From CAIOTO01 sp040389165 (lineage in GTDB: Bacteria; Pseudomonadota; Alphaproteobacteria; Paracaedibacterales; CAIOTO01): a stretch of DNA of 64,000 nt. A model generated the notes under the pieces. That model worked only from the letters and a program-made list of their open reading frames with translations. It had not been told where the DNA came from and made no database searches. How positions within the stretch are numbered: the first letter of the stretch is position 1; each line of letters begins with the position of its first letter. The stretch is taken from positions 1 to 64,000 of the forward strand of contig JAZKAK010000019.1 of NCBI GenBank assembly GCA_040389165.1, written 5' to 3'. Made by a program: the position numbers and the translations under genes. Below, piece by piece: positions 45,109 through 54,115 of the stretch.

Positions 45109-46101
45109 ATGAAAATGAGAACGTATTTAGCACTTGCACTTGCAACTATTATTTCTATAGGTGTTTGGCATAAATATACAAAACAAGAAAACAAATCAGA
45201 TGAGAAAACGAATTATCTCATTGGAATTATCCAGGTAGTGGAACACCCCGCACTTGATCAAACACGACTGGGCATACTCGAAGCACTCAAAGAAAATGGG
45301 TACATTAACACTAAAAATACAACCGTGCAGTATGAGTCTGCTCAGGGAAATCCTGCTTTAGCTACACAAATCATACAAAAATTTATAGGACAAAAAGCAA
45401 ACTTAATTATAGCGATAGGCACAACTGTAGCGCAAACAGCGAAGCAAGCCACGCAAGAAAATAAAATTCCGGTAATATTTGCATCCGTAACAGATCCCAT
45501 GAACGCAAAGCTTGTTGCTTCGCTTGATATGCCCGGGGGAAATGTTACAGGTGTTAGTAATTATATCTCTATATCAAAGCAGTTTTCATTCTTCAAACGC
45601 CTGCTCCCACACTTAAAAAATATAGGTGTTGTTTATAATCCCGGCGAAGCTAATTCTGTATCAATAATTGATAAAATGAATGAAGTTTCAGATGTATTTG
45701 ACATAACACTTCATACGAGTGCAGCAACAAAAACAAGTGATGTTATGGCAGCCACTCAAAATTTGATTGGAAAAACAGAAGCGATCTTTATTAATAATGA
45801 TAACACAGCTCTGTCTGCATTTGACGCTGTTGTTAAAGTCGCAAATGAACATGAAATTCCTGTTTTTGTAAGCGATATTGATTGCATTGAAAAGGGAGCT
45901 TTAGCCGCATTGGGGCCTGATCAATATGAATTGGGAAAACAAGCGGGTCAGATGGCACATCGTATTTTATCAGGTAAATCACCGAGCAACACCCCTGTTG
46001 AAATGCCAAAGAAAGTACATGCAAAGGTCAATTTTCATGTTTCAACAAAACTTGGAATAGCCTACCAACAAAACAGTACTGAATTGTTTGAGGGTCAATA
46101 G
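45109..46101 (+). CDS. ABC transporter substrate-binding protein (TrpX-like), copy 2
   Basis: A 330-residue tandem paralogue of the preceding protein, sharing HPALDQTRLGILEAL, ESAQGNPALATQI, FASVTDPMNAKLV and IGVVYNPGEANS. The N-terminal hydrophobic segment (about residues 4-18) has no lipobox Cys, so it is either cleaved and soluble or a helix-anchored form, unlike copy 1. It includes the extra GGNVTGVSNY stretch normal for the family. It lies 52 bp after copy 1 and ends 3 bp before ubiE, so all three are likely to be co-transcribed. Confidence 0.85.
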   Translation: MKMRTYLALALATIISIGVWHKYTKQENKSDEKTNYLIGIIQVVEHPALDQTRLGILEALKENGYINTKNTTVQYESAQGNPALATQIIQKFIGQKANLIIAIGTTVAQTAKQATQENKIPVIFASVTDPMNAKLVASLDMPGGNVTGVSNYISISKQFSFFKRLLPHLKNIGVVYNPGEANSVSIIDKMNEVSDVFDITLHTSAATKTSDVMAATQNLIGKTEAIFINNDNTALSAFDAVVKVANEHEIPVFVSDIDCIEKGALAALGPDQYELGKQAGQMAHRILSGKSPSNTPVEMPKKVHAKVNFHVSTKLGIAYQQNSTELFEGQ

Positions 46102-46104
46102 AAT

Positions 46105-46854
46105 ATGACTACCGACTGGACAGATTTTGGTTTCAAACAAATACCAAGACCACAAAAAGCAACACTGGTACAAGATCTGTTTAGTCGCGTAGCTGAAAAT
46201 TATGATCTGATGAATGATCTCATGAGCCTTGGTCTACATCGGCAATGGAAACGTTCATTCATTAAACGCATGCATCTACGTGAAAACGATCACATTGTTG
46301 ATGTCGCTGGCGGCACAGGTGACATCAGTATACTTTTACATAATACATTGCCCTTTCTAAATTTAAGAACAACGCTTGTTGATTTAACACCGAGTATGCT
46401 GGAAGAAGGCAGACGAAAAGCCATTAATCAAGGAATTATTAAAAACATAAAATGGTGCGCTGGCCAGGCAGAGGCCCTGCCATTACCCAATGATAGCATG
46501 AATGTGTATACAATTAGTTTTGGCCTTCGCAATGTGGCTGACCGTACACAAGCATTAAATGAAGCTTTTCGTGTATTAAAGCCAGGCGGCCGATTTTACT
46601 GTCTTGAGTTTAGCCAGTTAAAACATGAGCCACTTCAAAAGATTTATGATCTTTATTCATTTTCAGTATTACCTTCGCTGGGAAAGCACATTGCGAACGA
46701 TGAAGCGGCATACATATATTTAGCCGAAAGTATCCGTAATTTCCCAACACGCGATCAACTTGAACAAGAACTAACAAAAACAGGTTTTATAAACGTTCAA
46801 AGCGCAGCATGGTCTCAAGGCGTTGTTGCGTTTCATGAAGCGGTAAAACCTTAA
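46105..46854 (+). CDS. ubiE: Ubiquinone/menaquinone C-methyltransferase UbiE
   Basis: The SAM-dependent C-methyltransferase of quinone synthesis, 249 residues. It has VAENYDLMNDLMSLGLHRQWKR at the start, SAM motif VDVAGGTGDIS, and the C-terminal YTISFGLRNV..R..AL.E..RVLKPGGRFYCLEFS block. A GAGGGT ribosome binding site lies inside the end of the preceding gene. Ubiquinone is the likely product in an alphaproteobacterium. Confidence 0.96.
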   Translation: MTTDWTDFGFKQIPRPQKATLVQDLFSRVAENYDLMNDLMSLGLHRQWKRSFIKRMHLRENDHIVDVAGGTGDISILLHNTLPFLNLRTTLVDLTPSMLEEGRRKAINQGIIKNIKWCAGQAEALPLPNDSMNVYTISFGLRNVADRTQALNEAFRVLKPGGRFYCLEFSQLKHEPLQKIYDLYSFSVLPSLGKHIANDEAAYIYLAESIRNFPTRDQLEQELTKTGFINVQSAAWSQGVVAFHEAVKP

Positions 46855-46858
46855 GCAA

Positions 46859-47911
46859 TTAATGAGATTTAGCGTGTGCATGTGCTGACGTATGTACGCT
46901 CAAATAGGGACGTGGATCTAGATGCTGTCCGCCTTTGTGCAACTCTAACCGAAGTTTAACTGATTTTACATTTCCTTCTTCAAGAGGCATGCGGCCAATT
47001 GGCTCTCCAGGCAACAACGTATCGCCGAGAAAACAATGAATAGCGCCAAGCCCTGTCATTACGCAAAAGAAGTCGTCTTGTTTTAAAATGACCACTTGCC
47101 CAAAGGATGGAATAAACCCAGCAAAAACAACACTTGCTTCAATTGGGCTTATTACGTGAGCATTCGGACGTGTATCAAAACAAATAGATAAATCTTGAGA
47201 AGACGTGGAATCGCTATGATTGTGCGGACAGAGCAAACCATTCACAGGAATAATCAACTGCAATTTTCCAGGTGATTTCATTGAATCCGCAGAAAACAGT
47301 GTTTGCAACTGATGCACAAGATCATCAAAATGCTTAGGGGGTGCATTTTCCATCGAAATCTTACTGTGCTCCTTAGCAAATTCTTCCAAATTTGGATTAT
47401 GAGAAGCCTTGAAAAACAAACGATATTTCTGGTTCAACAAATCTTCCTGTGCACTGGTGAGCTGAGCTAGCTTTTCTTTATTATCATCAATTTCTTTCAT
47501 ATGAGTTTTCAATTGCAATCGGTTTGTGGAAATTAATTTCAACTGAGATAACAATGATTCATATCGAGAATTCAGCTGAGGACTCAATGCTTGCAAGAGC
47601 ATAATTATTTTAACTAAATCATCAACAGACTGACTCGTAAGTGCCATTAACAAAGGTGATGATTCTTGTAGATTTCTTAAATTTTGAACTACGTTTCCCA
47701 TATGTTTTTGATGAAAAATAGCTAAAAGCGCTTTTCTTTCTTGATTTAAAAGAATTGAATGAGCTTCCTCTGCCGCTAAAATTTGACTTTCCGTTAACAG
47801 AATATCGCGCGCAATATCAATTAATTTATGACGAATATCAGCAATCCCCATAGCGCCTGCATGCAACTGTGTCGTCATACATATAAGTAGTATAGCAAAT
47901 AGGTTACGCAT
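46859..47911 (-). CDS. EnvC-like protein with degenerate LytM domain
   Basis: A 350-residue exported protein. It has a signal peptide (residues 1-18, ending LHA/GA), a long coiled coil (about 25-200) and a C-terminal LytM/M23-type fold (SPIEASVVFAGFIPSFGQVVILKQDD to LRLELHKGGQHLDPRPYL). The metal-binding residues of active LytM peptidases (HxxxD and HxH) are not seen, as in EnvC and NlpD, which activate amidases instead of cutting peptidoglycan. The start overlaps the gpmI stop by 8 bp, and gpmI-envC is a familiar gene order. Confidence 0.85.
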   Translation of the reverse strand: MRNLFAILLICMTTQLHAGAMGIADIRHKLIDIARDILLTESQILAAEEAHSILLNQERKALLAIFHQKHMGNVVQNLRNLQESSPLLMALTSQSVDDLVKIIMLLQALSPQLNSRYESLLSQLKLISTNRLQLKTHMKEIDDNKEKLAQLTSAQEDLLNQKYRLFFKASHNPNLEEFAKEHSKISMENAPPKHFDDLVHQLQTLFSADSMKSPGKLQLIIPVNGLLCPHNHSDSTSSQDLSICFDTRPNAHVISPIEASVVFAGFIPSFGQVVILKQDDFFCVMTGLGAIHCFLGDTLLPGEPIGRMPLEEGNVKSVKLRLELHKGGQHLDPRPYLSVHTSAHAHAKSH

Positions 47912-49424
47912 CGTATAACTGCTGCAAGCTATGACCAGACATCACGTCCGGTATGGGCAAATTCAACCATTGTAGAATAGTTGGCGCAATATCAGCCAGC
48001 GTTCCTTTATTACGAAAGTACGTATTTTTTTCAGCATTTATTACTAAAAAAGGAACCATATTACACGTATGAGCTGTGTGTGGCTGCCCTTTCTCATCGA
48101 TCATTTGTTCAGNNNNNNNNNNACCATGATCTGCAGTTATGACTAGAATCCAATCATTTTGAAGTGCAGCTTTTTCAAGTTTTACCAGAATAGAATCCAC
48201 TGTATGAATTGCTTTTTCAATAGCAGAAGGAATTCCTGTGTGACCAACCATGTCAGGGTTAGCATAATTAACAACGATAAGATGATGCTGTTTTAGAGCG
48301 AGTGCATTTAAAACATGCTCTGTCACCTCTTCAGCAGACATTTCAGGTTTTAAATCATACGTAGCAACATGTGGAGACGGCACCATGATACGTTCCTCTC
48401 CATCAAATGGGGCTTCATGTCCTCCATTAAAAAAATACGTTACATGCGCATATTTTTCAGTTTCAGCAATACGCAATTGACGTAATGCATGGTTCGAAAC
48501 TACTTCACCAAGACCATTTTTAGGAAGCATTTTGGGAAATAATGTTAAATGATACGGTGATAATTCTTTAGCATAATCAGTCATGGTGAGAACTGAGGTA
48601 AAAAGCGACTGTTGTATTGGAAAATCATTGAAATTTGGCAATACAAGTGCCGAAAGCCATTGTCGTGCTCTGTCTCCTCTGAAATTTATAAAAAAGAAAG
48701 AATCACCTGGCCTAATACCTGAGTAATCATCAATTACGCATGGCTCAACAAATTCGTCTCCAATATTAGCAGCATATGAAGCCTGCAATGCATCGTCAAA
48801 GGTTGAATAACGTGGACCTGTTGCGCATACGAACGCATTGTATGCTTTTTCTATTCGGCCCCACCGCTTATCTCTATCCATCGCAAAATAGCGACCTGTC
48901 ATAGAGCCTGCACGGACATTGTTATTAAGAAGTGCATTAAGACGAGCAAGTGATGCAGAAGCGGCTCTCGGAGAGGTGTCTCTACCATCTAAGATAGGAT
49001 GAACGACTACGTTGACCCATTCTTCCTCCAACATTTTTACCGCATAGAAAAAATGTTCTTCATGCGAGTGCACGCCGCCCTGGGAAAGCAATCCCATAAC
49101 ATGGCAACAATTTGATGATTCCTTGATATTTTTAACAAAGGAAAGAAATACGTCCGATTTCAGACATGTTCCATTCTTTATTGATTCATTAATGCATGAC
49201 AAGTCTTGAGAAATCACCCGACCAAGCCCCATTGTCATATGACCAACTTCTGAATTTCCCATTTGCCCATCAGGCAATCCGACATAGGACTCAGAGGCAT
49301 TTAAAAAAGTATGAGGATATGTTTCTATTAGATGTTGCCAATTAGTTGCAAGACGAAGGCCATTGTTTTGGTCAAGTGCTCGCTCGCCCCATCCATCTAA
49401 AATGCATAATATAACTCGGCGCAT
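47904..49424 (-). CDS. gpmI: Cofactor-independent phosphoglycerate mutase GpmI
   Basis: Interconverts 3- and 2-phosphoglycerate. The enzyme is Mn-dependent. It has a metal Asp10 in LCILDGWG, the phosphoserine Ser58 in QMGNSEVGH, the DGRDTSPR block, and the second metal site ITADHG near the C-terminus. Right after DHG the sequence is interrupted by ten Ns. Flanking residues EQM fit the family's DHGN(A/C)EQM, so the true gap is probably about 4 bases and the frame is kept. The 506-codon length is normal apart from the inserted Ns. Confidence 0.94.
   Translation of the reverse strand: MRRVILCILDGWGERALDQNNGLRLATNWQHLIETYPHTFLNASESYVGLPDGQMGNSEVGHMTMGLGRVISQDLSCINESIKNGTCLKSDVFLSFVKNIKESSNCCHVMGLLSQGGVHSHEEHFFYAVKMLEEEWVNVVVHPILDGRDTSPRAASASLARLNALLNNNVRAGSMTGRYFAMDRDKRWGRIEKAYNAFVCATGPRYSTFDDALQASYAANIGDEFVEPCVIDDYSGIRPGDSFFFINFRGDRARQWLSALVLPNFNDFPIQQSLFTSVLTMTDYAKELSPYHLTLFPKMLPKNGLGEVVSNHALRQLRIAETEKYAHVTYFFNGGHEAPFDGEERIMVPSPHVATYDLKPEMSAEEVTEHVLNALALKQHHLIVVNYANPDMVGHTGIPSAIEKAIHTVDSILVKLEKAALQNDWILVITADHGXXXXEQMIDEKGQPHTAHTCNMVPFLVINAEKNTYFRNKGTLADIAPTILQWLNLPIPDVMSGHSLQQLYDA
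48113..48122. other. Assembly gap of ten Ns inside gpmI
   Basis: Ten unknown bases at a contig join within the C-terminal metal site of gpmI. A round placeholder is more likely than a measured gap. Family alignment suggests that only about four bases are missing. Confidence 0.95.
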
Positions 49425-49481
49425 ATTTATCTTCGCTTAACGTAATCCCTTGATTCTAATGGTATCCGATTCATAACGAGA

Positions 49482-50489
49482 TCACAATGCAGGAGCTATC
49501 TTCGAAAGAGTCTTTTGTGTACGTTCTTGCCCTAATACTGTCTCAATAAAGCTACGAATCTTTTCAGGCTCATCAAAATTAAGCTCAATTGGTAATGATT
49601 CCACACGTTTGCGATAATGGCTTGGGACTCTAAGCCAGTCCTTGGTCGTTGTCAGCAACGTGGCGTTATACTCTTCCGCTAATTTAACAAGCTTCAACAT
49701 ATCATGAATAGTGTATGGATGATGATCTGCAAATTCAATAAATTGACAAATTTCAAATTTCTTTTCAAGAAGCGTATTTCTGAATTTATCTGGATAACCA
49801 ATTCCAGCAAAGGCAACAACACGTTTATTTTTATTATGTTCAAGTTCGCTCTTAAGACAATTTATTTTAGCTAAAAATTGCCGTGAAATAAATTCAAATT
49901 TCGATTTTTCTTGACCAATAACAATCATTGCTTGCGCGCGATCCACCCCAGACTCAATAGGTTCACGCAAAGGACCTGCAGGGAAAACCAGACCATTCCC
50001 TATTCCTTGAATAGAATCGATAACAATAAAACTTAAATCTTTGTGAAGAGACGGATTTTGCAGTCCATCATCCATTACCAATACACTTGCACCTCGTGAA
50101 ATAGCAATTTTTGCAGATGAAACTCGATTTGGTCCTGCCCATGTAGGCGCTGCTTGTGCCAATAAAAGAGGCTCATCACCGACTTGCAAGTAATTGTGCT
50201 TGGCAGGATCGACGAGGATCGTATCACGAATATGGGCACCATATCCACGACTTATAATATGCGGGACGTATCCCATGCTTTTAAGCAAATTAACCAAAGC
50301 AATCACGGTTGGTGTTTTTCCAGCCCCGCCCATAACTAAATTACCAACGCAAATAACAGGAACAGAAACGCTCTCTGGTTTTACACGTTCTTCATTCCAC
50401 CTGGAAACCAATGTCCATATCCATGAAAAAGGAATAAGAACATAGCATATCCATTGGCGTTTATTCCAAAACTGAGGGGCCCTAAACAT
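49482..50489 (-). CDS. lpxK: Tetraacyldisaccharide 4'-kinase LpxK
   Basis: Phosphorylates the lipid A precursor at the 4' position. The 335-residue membrane-associated protein has an N-terminal hydrophobic start (ICYVLIPFSWIWTLV), Walker A GNLVMGGAGKTPTVIAL (about residues 51-67), GYGAH, VLVMDDGLQNPSL and the C-terminal AFAGIGYPDKF and DHHPY blocks. Complete. It shows that the organism makes lipid A. Confidence 0.96.
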   Translation of the reverse strand: MFRAPQFWNKRQWICYVLIPFSWIWTLVSRWNEERVKPESVSVPVICVGNLVMGGAGKTPTVIALVNLLKSMGYVPHIISRGYGAHIRDTILVDPAKHNYLQVGDEPLLLAQAAPTWAGPNRVSSAKIAISRGASVLVMDDGLQNPSLHKDLSFIVIDSIQGIGNGLVFPAGPLREPIESGVDRAQAMIVIGQEKSKFEFISRQFLAKINCLKSELEHNKNKRVVAFAGIGYPDKFRNTLLEKKFEICQFIEFADHHPYTIHDMLKLVKLAEEYNATLLTTTKDWLRVPSHYRKRVESLPIELNFDEPEKIRSFIETVLGQERTQKTLSKIAPAL

Positions 50490-50732
50490 AAGATTATCTG
50501 CATGTGAAACTTGATTTTAACAGTAACCTAAATTGATCATTTATTCAACGTAAAATAGTTCCCGTGATGAAGACATGTTAGTGGAAAAATTCGTTACCTT
50601 TTTATACTTTTTAATATGTAATATGAAAATTAATTTAAATATTTCGCACAATCGCATGCAAGAGTGTAGACTAAGAATGATATTTTTGATAAAGTACTTT
50701 CTAATAATTTAAGTTTTTTTTGGAGAAGAGTT

Positions 50733-51287
50733 ATAGCACGATTGTCAGGAGATTCCCCTTCGACTCGCGAACAAAGCCGGCAAGACGGACCACGTGTTAA
50801 TCAAGAAATAACGGCGCCACGTGTGCGTCTTGTTGATGCTGACGGAGAAATGGTTGGCGTTGTCACACGACGTGAAGCACTTGATCTAGCTATGGAAGCG
50901 AATCTTGATTTAGTCGAAGTCTCACCAAATGCTGAGCCACCAGTTTGCAAAATACTTGATAACGGAAAGTATAAATACGAACTACAAAAGAAAAAGAATG
51001 AAGCAAAGAAAAAACAAAAAATAATCGAAATTAAAGAAATTCAAATTCGTCCGATGATTGATGAAAATGACTTCAATGTTAAACAACGGGCTGCTGAACG
51101 TTTTCTAAAAGAAGGTAATAAAGTAAAAGTTACCATGCGGTTTAGAGGCCGTGAAATAAGTCACCAAGAAATAGGTATGGAAGTTATCAATCGTTTTAAA
51201 GATACCTTTGATGAAATTGCTAAAGTTGAAACGGCACCTCGGTTTGAGGGAAAACAAATGCTAATGATTTTAGCGCCACGAATATAA
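50733..51287 (+). CDS. infC: Translation initiation factor IF-3, AUA start
   Basis: Binds the 30S subunit and checks start codons. With the ATA at 50733 the product is 184 residues, (M)ARLSGDSPS..., then RVNQEITAPRVRLVDADGEMVGVV, the ALDLAMEANLDLVEVSPNAEPPVCKI block and the C-terminal domain RFRGREISHQEIG. ATA is preferred over the TTG at 50742 because GGAGAAGAG (50722-50730) ends two bases before it and is well spaced only for it, and because alphaproteobacterial IF-3 often begins with an xAR motif. Rare starts are a known feature of infC autoregulation. rpmI and rplT do not follow; secG does. Confidence 0.93.
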   Translation: MARLSGDSPSTREQSRQDGPRVNQEITAPRVRLVDADGEMVGVVTRREALDLAMEANLDLVEVSPNAEPPVCKILDNGKYKYELQKKKNEAKKKQKIIEIKEIQIRPMIDENDFNVKQRAAERFLKEGNKVKVTMRFRGREISHQEIGMEVINRFKDTFDEIAKVETAPRFEGKQMLMILAPRI

Positions 51288-51328
51288 TATATTTGATACT
51301 AACTCTAACTTTATGAGAAAGAATTAAC

Positions 51329-51610
51329 ATGGCAGTACTATTAACCTTACATATTATTATTACGTTATCGATGATTGGTGTTATTTTGTTACAAAAAAGC
51401 GACGGGGGTTCCGCATTAATGGGCGGAGGAAGCTCATCAAGCATGTTTTCTGCGCGTGGTGTAGCAAACCTTTTAACGCATGCAACATCTATTCTTGCAG
51501 CTTTATTCATTGCAAATTGTATCTTGATGACAACATTATCAAACAAAGCAATTAAACAAACAGCTTCAGTATTAGATGCACCTAAATCTTCTCAACAAGC
51601 ACCAGCGTAA
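51329..51610 (+). CDS. secG: Protein translocase subunit SecG
   Basis: A 93-residue two-helix subunit of SecYEG. Helix 1 is VLLTLHIIITLSMIGVILLQ, the Gly/Ser-rich loop SDGGSALMGGGSSSSMFSARGVANLLTHAT is diagnostic, and helix 2 follows. The tail is short and hydrophilic. It lies between infC and pyrG, with pyrG 12 bp beyond. Confidence 0.96.
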   Translation: MAVLLTLHIIITLSMIGVILLQKSDGGSALMGGGSSSSMFSARGVANLLTHATSILAALFIANCILMTTLSNKAIKQTASVLDAPKSSQQAPA

Positions 51611-51622
51611 TAGTTTCATAAT

Positions 51623-53242
51623 ATGTCCTCTCGTTTTATTTTCATCACCGGTGGTGTCACCTCTTCTCTTGGAAAAGGTCTAGCGTCGGCTTCTCTCGCT
51701 GCTTTGCTGCAAGCGCGTGGTTTTTCTGTTCTTCTTCGCAAGCTAGACCCGTACCTAAACGTCGATCCAGGCACAATGAGTCCTTACCAACATGGCGAAG
51801 TTTTTGTAACCGATGATGGTACAGAAGCCGATCTGGACCTAGGGCATTACGAACGTTTTTCAGGTGTTGATTGCAAATCAACAGACTCTGTAACTACTGG
51901 TAAAATTTATTCTACAGTATTAGCTAAAGAACGTCGTGGCGACTATCTTGGCGCAACGGTTCAGGTTATTCCACATATTACAGATGAAATGAAACGTTTT
52001 ATTCTTAGTAATACAGAGAATGCTGATTTTGTTTTATGTGAAATTGGTGGAACAGTTGGTGATATTGAATGCCTTCCTTACCTAGAAGCGATTCGCCAGC
52101 TACGTAATGACCTTGGTCGCGATCGAGTGATGTTTATACATTTAACATTGCTACCTTACATTCCAGCAGCTGGTGAGCTTAAAACAAAACCAACGCAACA
52201 TTCAGTCAAAGCCTTGCTTAGTGTTGGTATTCAAGCAGATCTTTTGCTTTGTCGTTGCGATCGACCAATTCCAATGGAAGAAAAACGTAAATTAGCACTT
52301 TTCTGTAACGTGCATTCCGATCAGGTTATTGCCGCACTCGATGCCAGCAATATTTACCGAGTTCCTATGCAATATCATGCAGAAGGTTTTGACGAACAAG
52401 TATGTCGTTATTTTGGCTTTAAAGATCGCGCTGTTGATTTGACAAAATGGGAAGCAATAGCAGAATCTCTTGATCAAGCAAAAGAAACTGTTGTCGTTGC
52501 CATTGTTGGTAAGTATGTGCAACTACCAGATGCGTATAAGTCATTGATACAAGCGCTTGCTCATGGCGGCATGGCTAATCATTTAAAGGTTGAGGTTGTT
52601 CTCGTTGATTCTGAAAAAGATAAAAATCTTGATGAAACATTATCACACGTTGATGCGATCGTTGTTGCAGGTGGTTTTGGAGAACGTGGTGTTGGCGGAA
52701 AACTTGAAGCTATTACTATTGCGCGTACGAAAAAAATTCCAACGCTTGGTATTTGCTTTGGTATGCAATTAACGGTTATTGAAGCATGTCGCAATTTACT
52801 TGGAATAGAGAATGCATCCAGTACTGAATTTGGCCCAACAAGTGAACCTGTCGTTGGTTTGATGACGGAATGGATGGATGAACAAGGCATTCAAACGCGT
52901 TGCGCAGGCGGCGACCTAGGTGGCACAATGCGTCTTGGAGCATATCCATGTGCATTAAAAGAAAACACCCTCATTCATCAAATGTATGGTATGCAAAATA
53001 TTTCTGAACGTCATCGTCATCGTTATGAAGTAAATACAGCATACATGAAACGTTTAGAATCTGTTGGTCTTGTTTTTTCAGGCTTATCACCTGATGGCAT
53101 GCTACCTGAGACGATTGAGTATGTGAATCATCCCTGGTTTATTGGCGTGCAATTTCACCCTGAATTAAAATCACGGCCTTTTGCACCGCACCCACTATTT
53201 ATTGGCTTTATAAAGGCTGCTTACGAACACAAACAGAAATAA
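51623..53242 (+). CDS. pyrG: CTP synthase
   Basis: Amidates UTP to CTP with glutamine. The 539-residue protein has an N-terminal synthase domain (RFIFITGGVTSSLGKGLASASLAALLQARG, DPYLNVDPGTMSPYQHGEVFVTDDG) and a C-terminal glutaminase domain with the nucleophile Cys in LGICFGMQ and His/Glu in QFHPE. Complete and typical; secG-pyrG is the usual alphaproteobacterial neighbourhood. Confidence 0.98.
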   Translation: MSSRFIFITGGVTSSLGKGLASASLAALLQARGFSVLLRKLDPYLNVDPGTMSPYQHGEVFVTDDGTEADLDLGHYERFSGVDCKSTDSVTTGKIYSTVLAKERRGDYLGATVQVIPHITDEMKRFILSNTENADFVLCEIGGTVGDIECLPYLEAIRQLRNDLGRDRVMFIHLTLLPYIPAAGELKTKPTQHSVKALLSVGIQADLLLCRCDRPIPMEEKRKLALFCNVHSDQVIAALDASNIYRVPMQYHAEGFDEQVCRYFGFKDRAVDLTKWEAIAESLDQAKETVVVAIVGKYVQLPDAYKSLIQALAHGGMANHLKVEVVLVDSEKDKNLDETLSHVDAIVVAGGFGERGVGGKLEAITIARTKKIPTLGICFGMQLTVIEACRNLLGIENASSTEFGPTSEPVVGLMTEWMDEQGIQTRCAGGDLGGTMRLGAYPCALKENTLIHQMYGMQNISERHRHRYEVNTAYMKRLESVGLVFSGLSPDGMLPETIEYVNHPWFIGVQFHPELKSRPFAPHPLFIGFIKAAYEHKQK

Positions 53243-53309
53243 GAAAACGTGTCTGTACATTTGAGACACCATCTTGCATAATTATTAAAACACAAGGTAT
53301 TGATAGGCT

Positions 53310-54020
53310 ATGGCTGAAAAGTTTGATGAATTTTTAGAAGATGTCGAAAAAGACATGCGTCAAGAAAAGTTTGAAAAAGTTTGGAAAGAATATGGGAAAC
53401 TTATTTCAACAGCTCTTGTTATTGCTATTGGTGGCTCCGGCGGCTGGGTCTTGTGGAAAAATCATAAAGAAAAAGAATTAAGTCTTACGTCTCAGAAATT
53501 TATGAAGGCGCAAGAGAAAATTGATTCTGGCAGTATCAATGAAGGCCTTGGCGTGTTTGATAGCATTATGCACGATTCATCAAAAACGTACGCTTCACTT
53601 GCACATATTGCAAAAGCTGCGCTTTTAATTGAAAAAGGCGGCGATGATGCAAAAAAAGCAATTGCTTTGCTTGTAGAGCTTTCATCAAATAAATCAACAG
53701 ATCCAATTATGCGTGATTTTGCAGCCCTTACCCTTATTCGGGTAGACCTTGACTCTACTGGATTAGAAAGCATTGATGAACCAACCAAAGCAAAATTAAT
53801 GTCTCACATAGTAACGCTTAATCTTCTTTCTGCAGAAAAAGCACCTTGGGCATTATTGGCATTAGATCTAAAGGGACTGATTTTGTTTAGTCTGAAAGAT
53901 TATGCTAAAGCGTCTGATGTTTACGTTAAAATCGCACAAACAAAAGATTGCCCTCGTGGCCTTCAGGCACGTGCGGAAATCATGTCTCAGCTTATAGTAA
54001 AACAAATAGCCTTTGATTAA
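53310..54020 (+). CDS. TPR-like membrane protein (YfgM/TPR_21 family)
   Basis: A 236-residue protein starting MAEKFDEFLEDVEKDMRQEKFEKVWKEYG, with one helix (about residues 32-47) and a periplasmic helical repeat domain. This is the layout of YfgM, an ancillary SecYEG subunit that passes periplasmic clients to chaperones, and of the TPR_21 family. In many genomes bamB follows, but here a terminator and the convergent maeB follow. Confidence 0.8.
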   Translation: MAEKFDEFLEDVEKDMRQEKFEKVWKEYGKLISTALVIAIGGSGGWVLWKNHKEKELSLTSQKFMKAQEKIDSGSINEGLGVFDSIMHDSSKTYASLAHIAKAALLIEKGGDDAKKAIALLVELSSNKSTDPIMRDFAALTLIRVDLDSTGLESIDEPTKAKLMSHIVTLNLLSAEKAPWALLALDLKGLILFSLKDYAKASDVYVKIAQTKDCPRGLQARAEIMSQLIVKQIAFD

Positions 54021-54057
54021 TAAGTTAAACCGAGATTTCATATAAAAGATCTAAAGA

Positions 54058-54088
54058 AACCCACGGGAAAGTTCCCCGTGGGTTTTTA
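54058..54088. terminator. Bidirectional rho-independent terminator
   Basis: AAACCCACGGG (54058-54068) pairs with CCCGTGGGTTT (54076-54086), an 11-bp stem with a 7-nt loop, followed by T bases to the right and preceded by A bases to the left. It lies between the convergent TPR-like gene and maeB and can serve both strands. Confidence 0.85.
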
Positions 54089-54115
54089 ATTCTAATGTAT
54101 TTTATTCTATCGAGA

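Noticed and set aside
53249..53269. GTGTCT/AGACAC hairpin after pyrG as a terminator
   Set aside because: Only six base pairs and no following T run.
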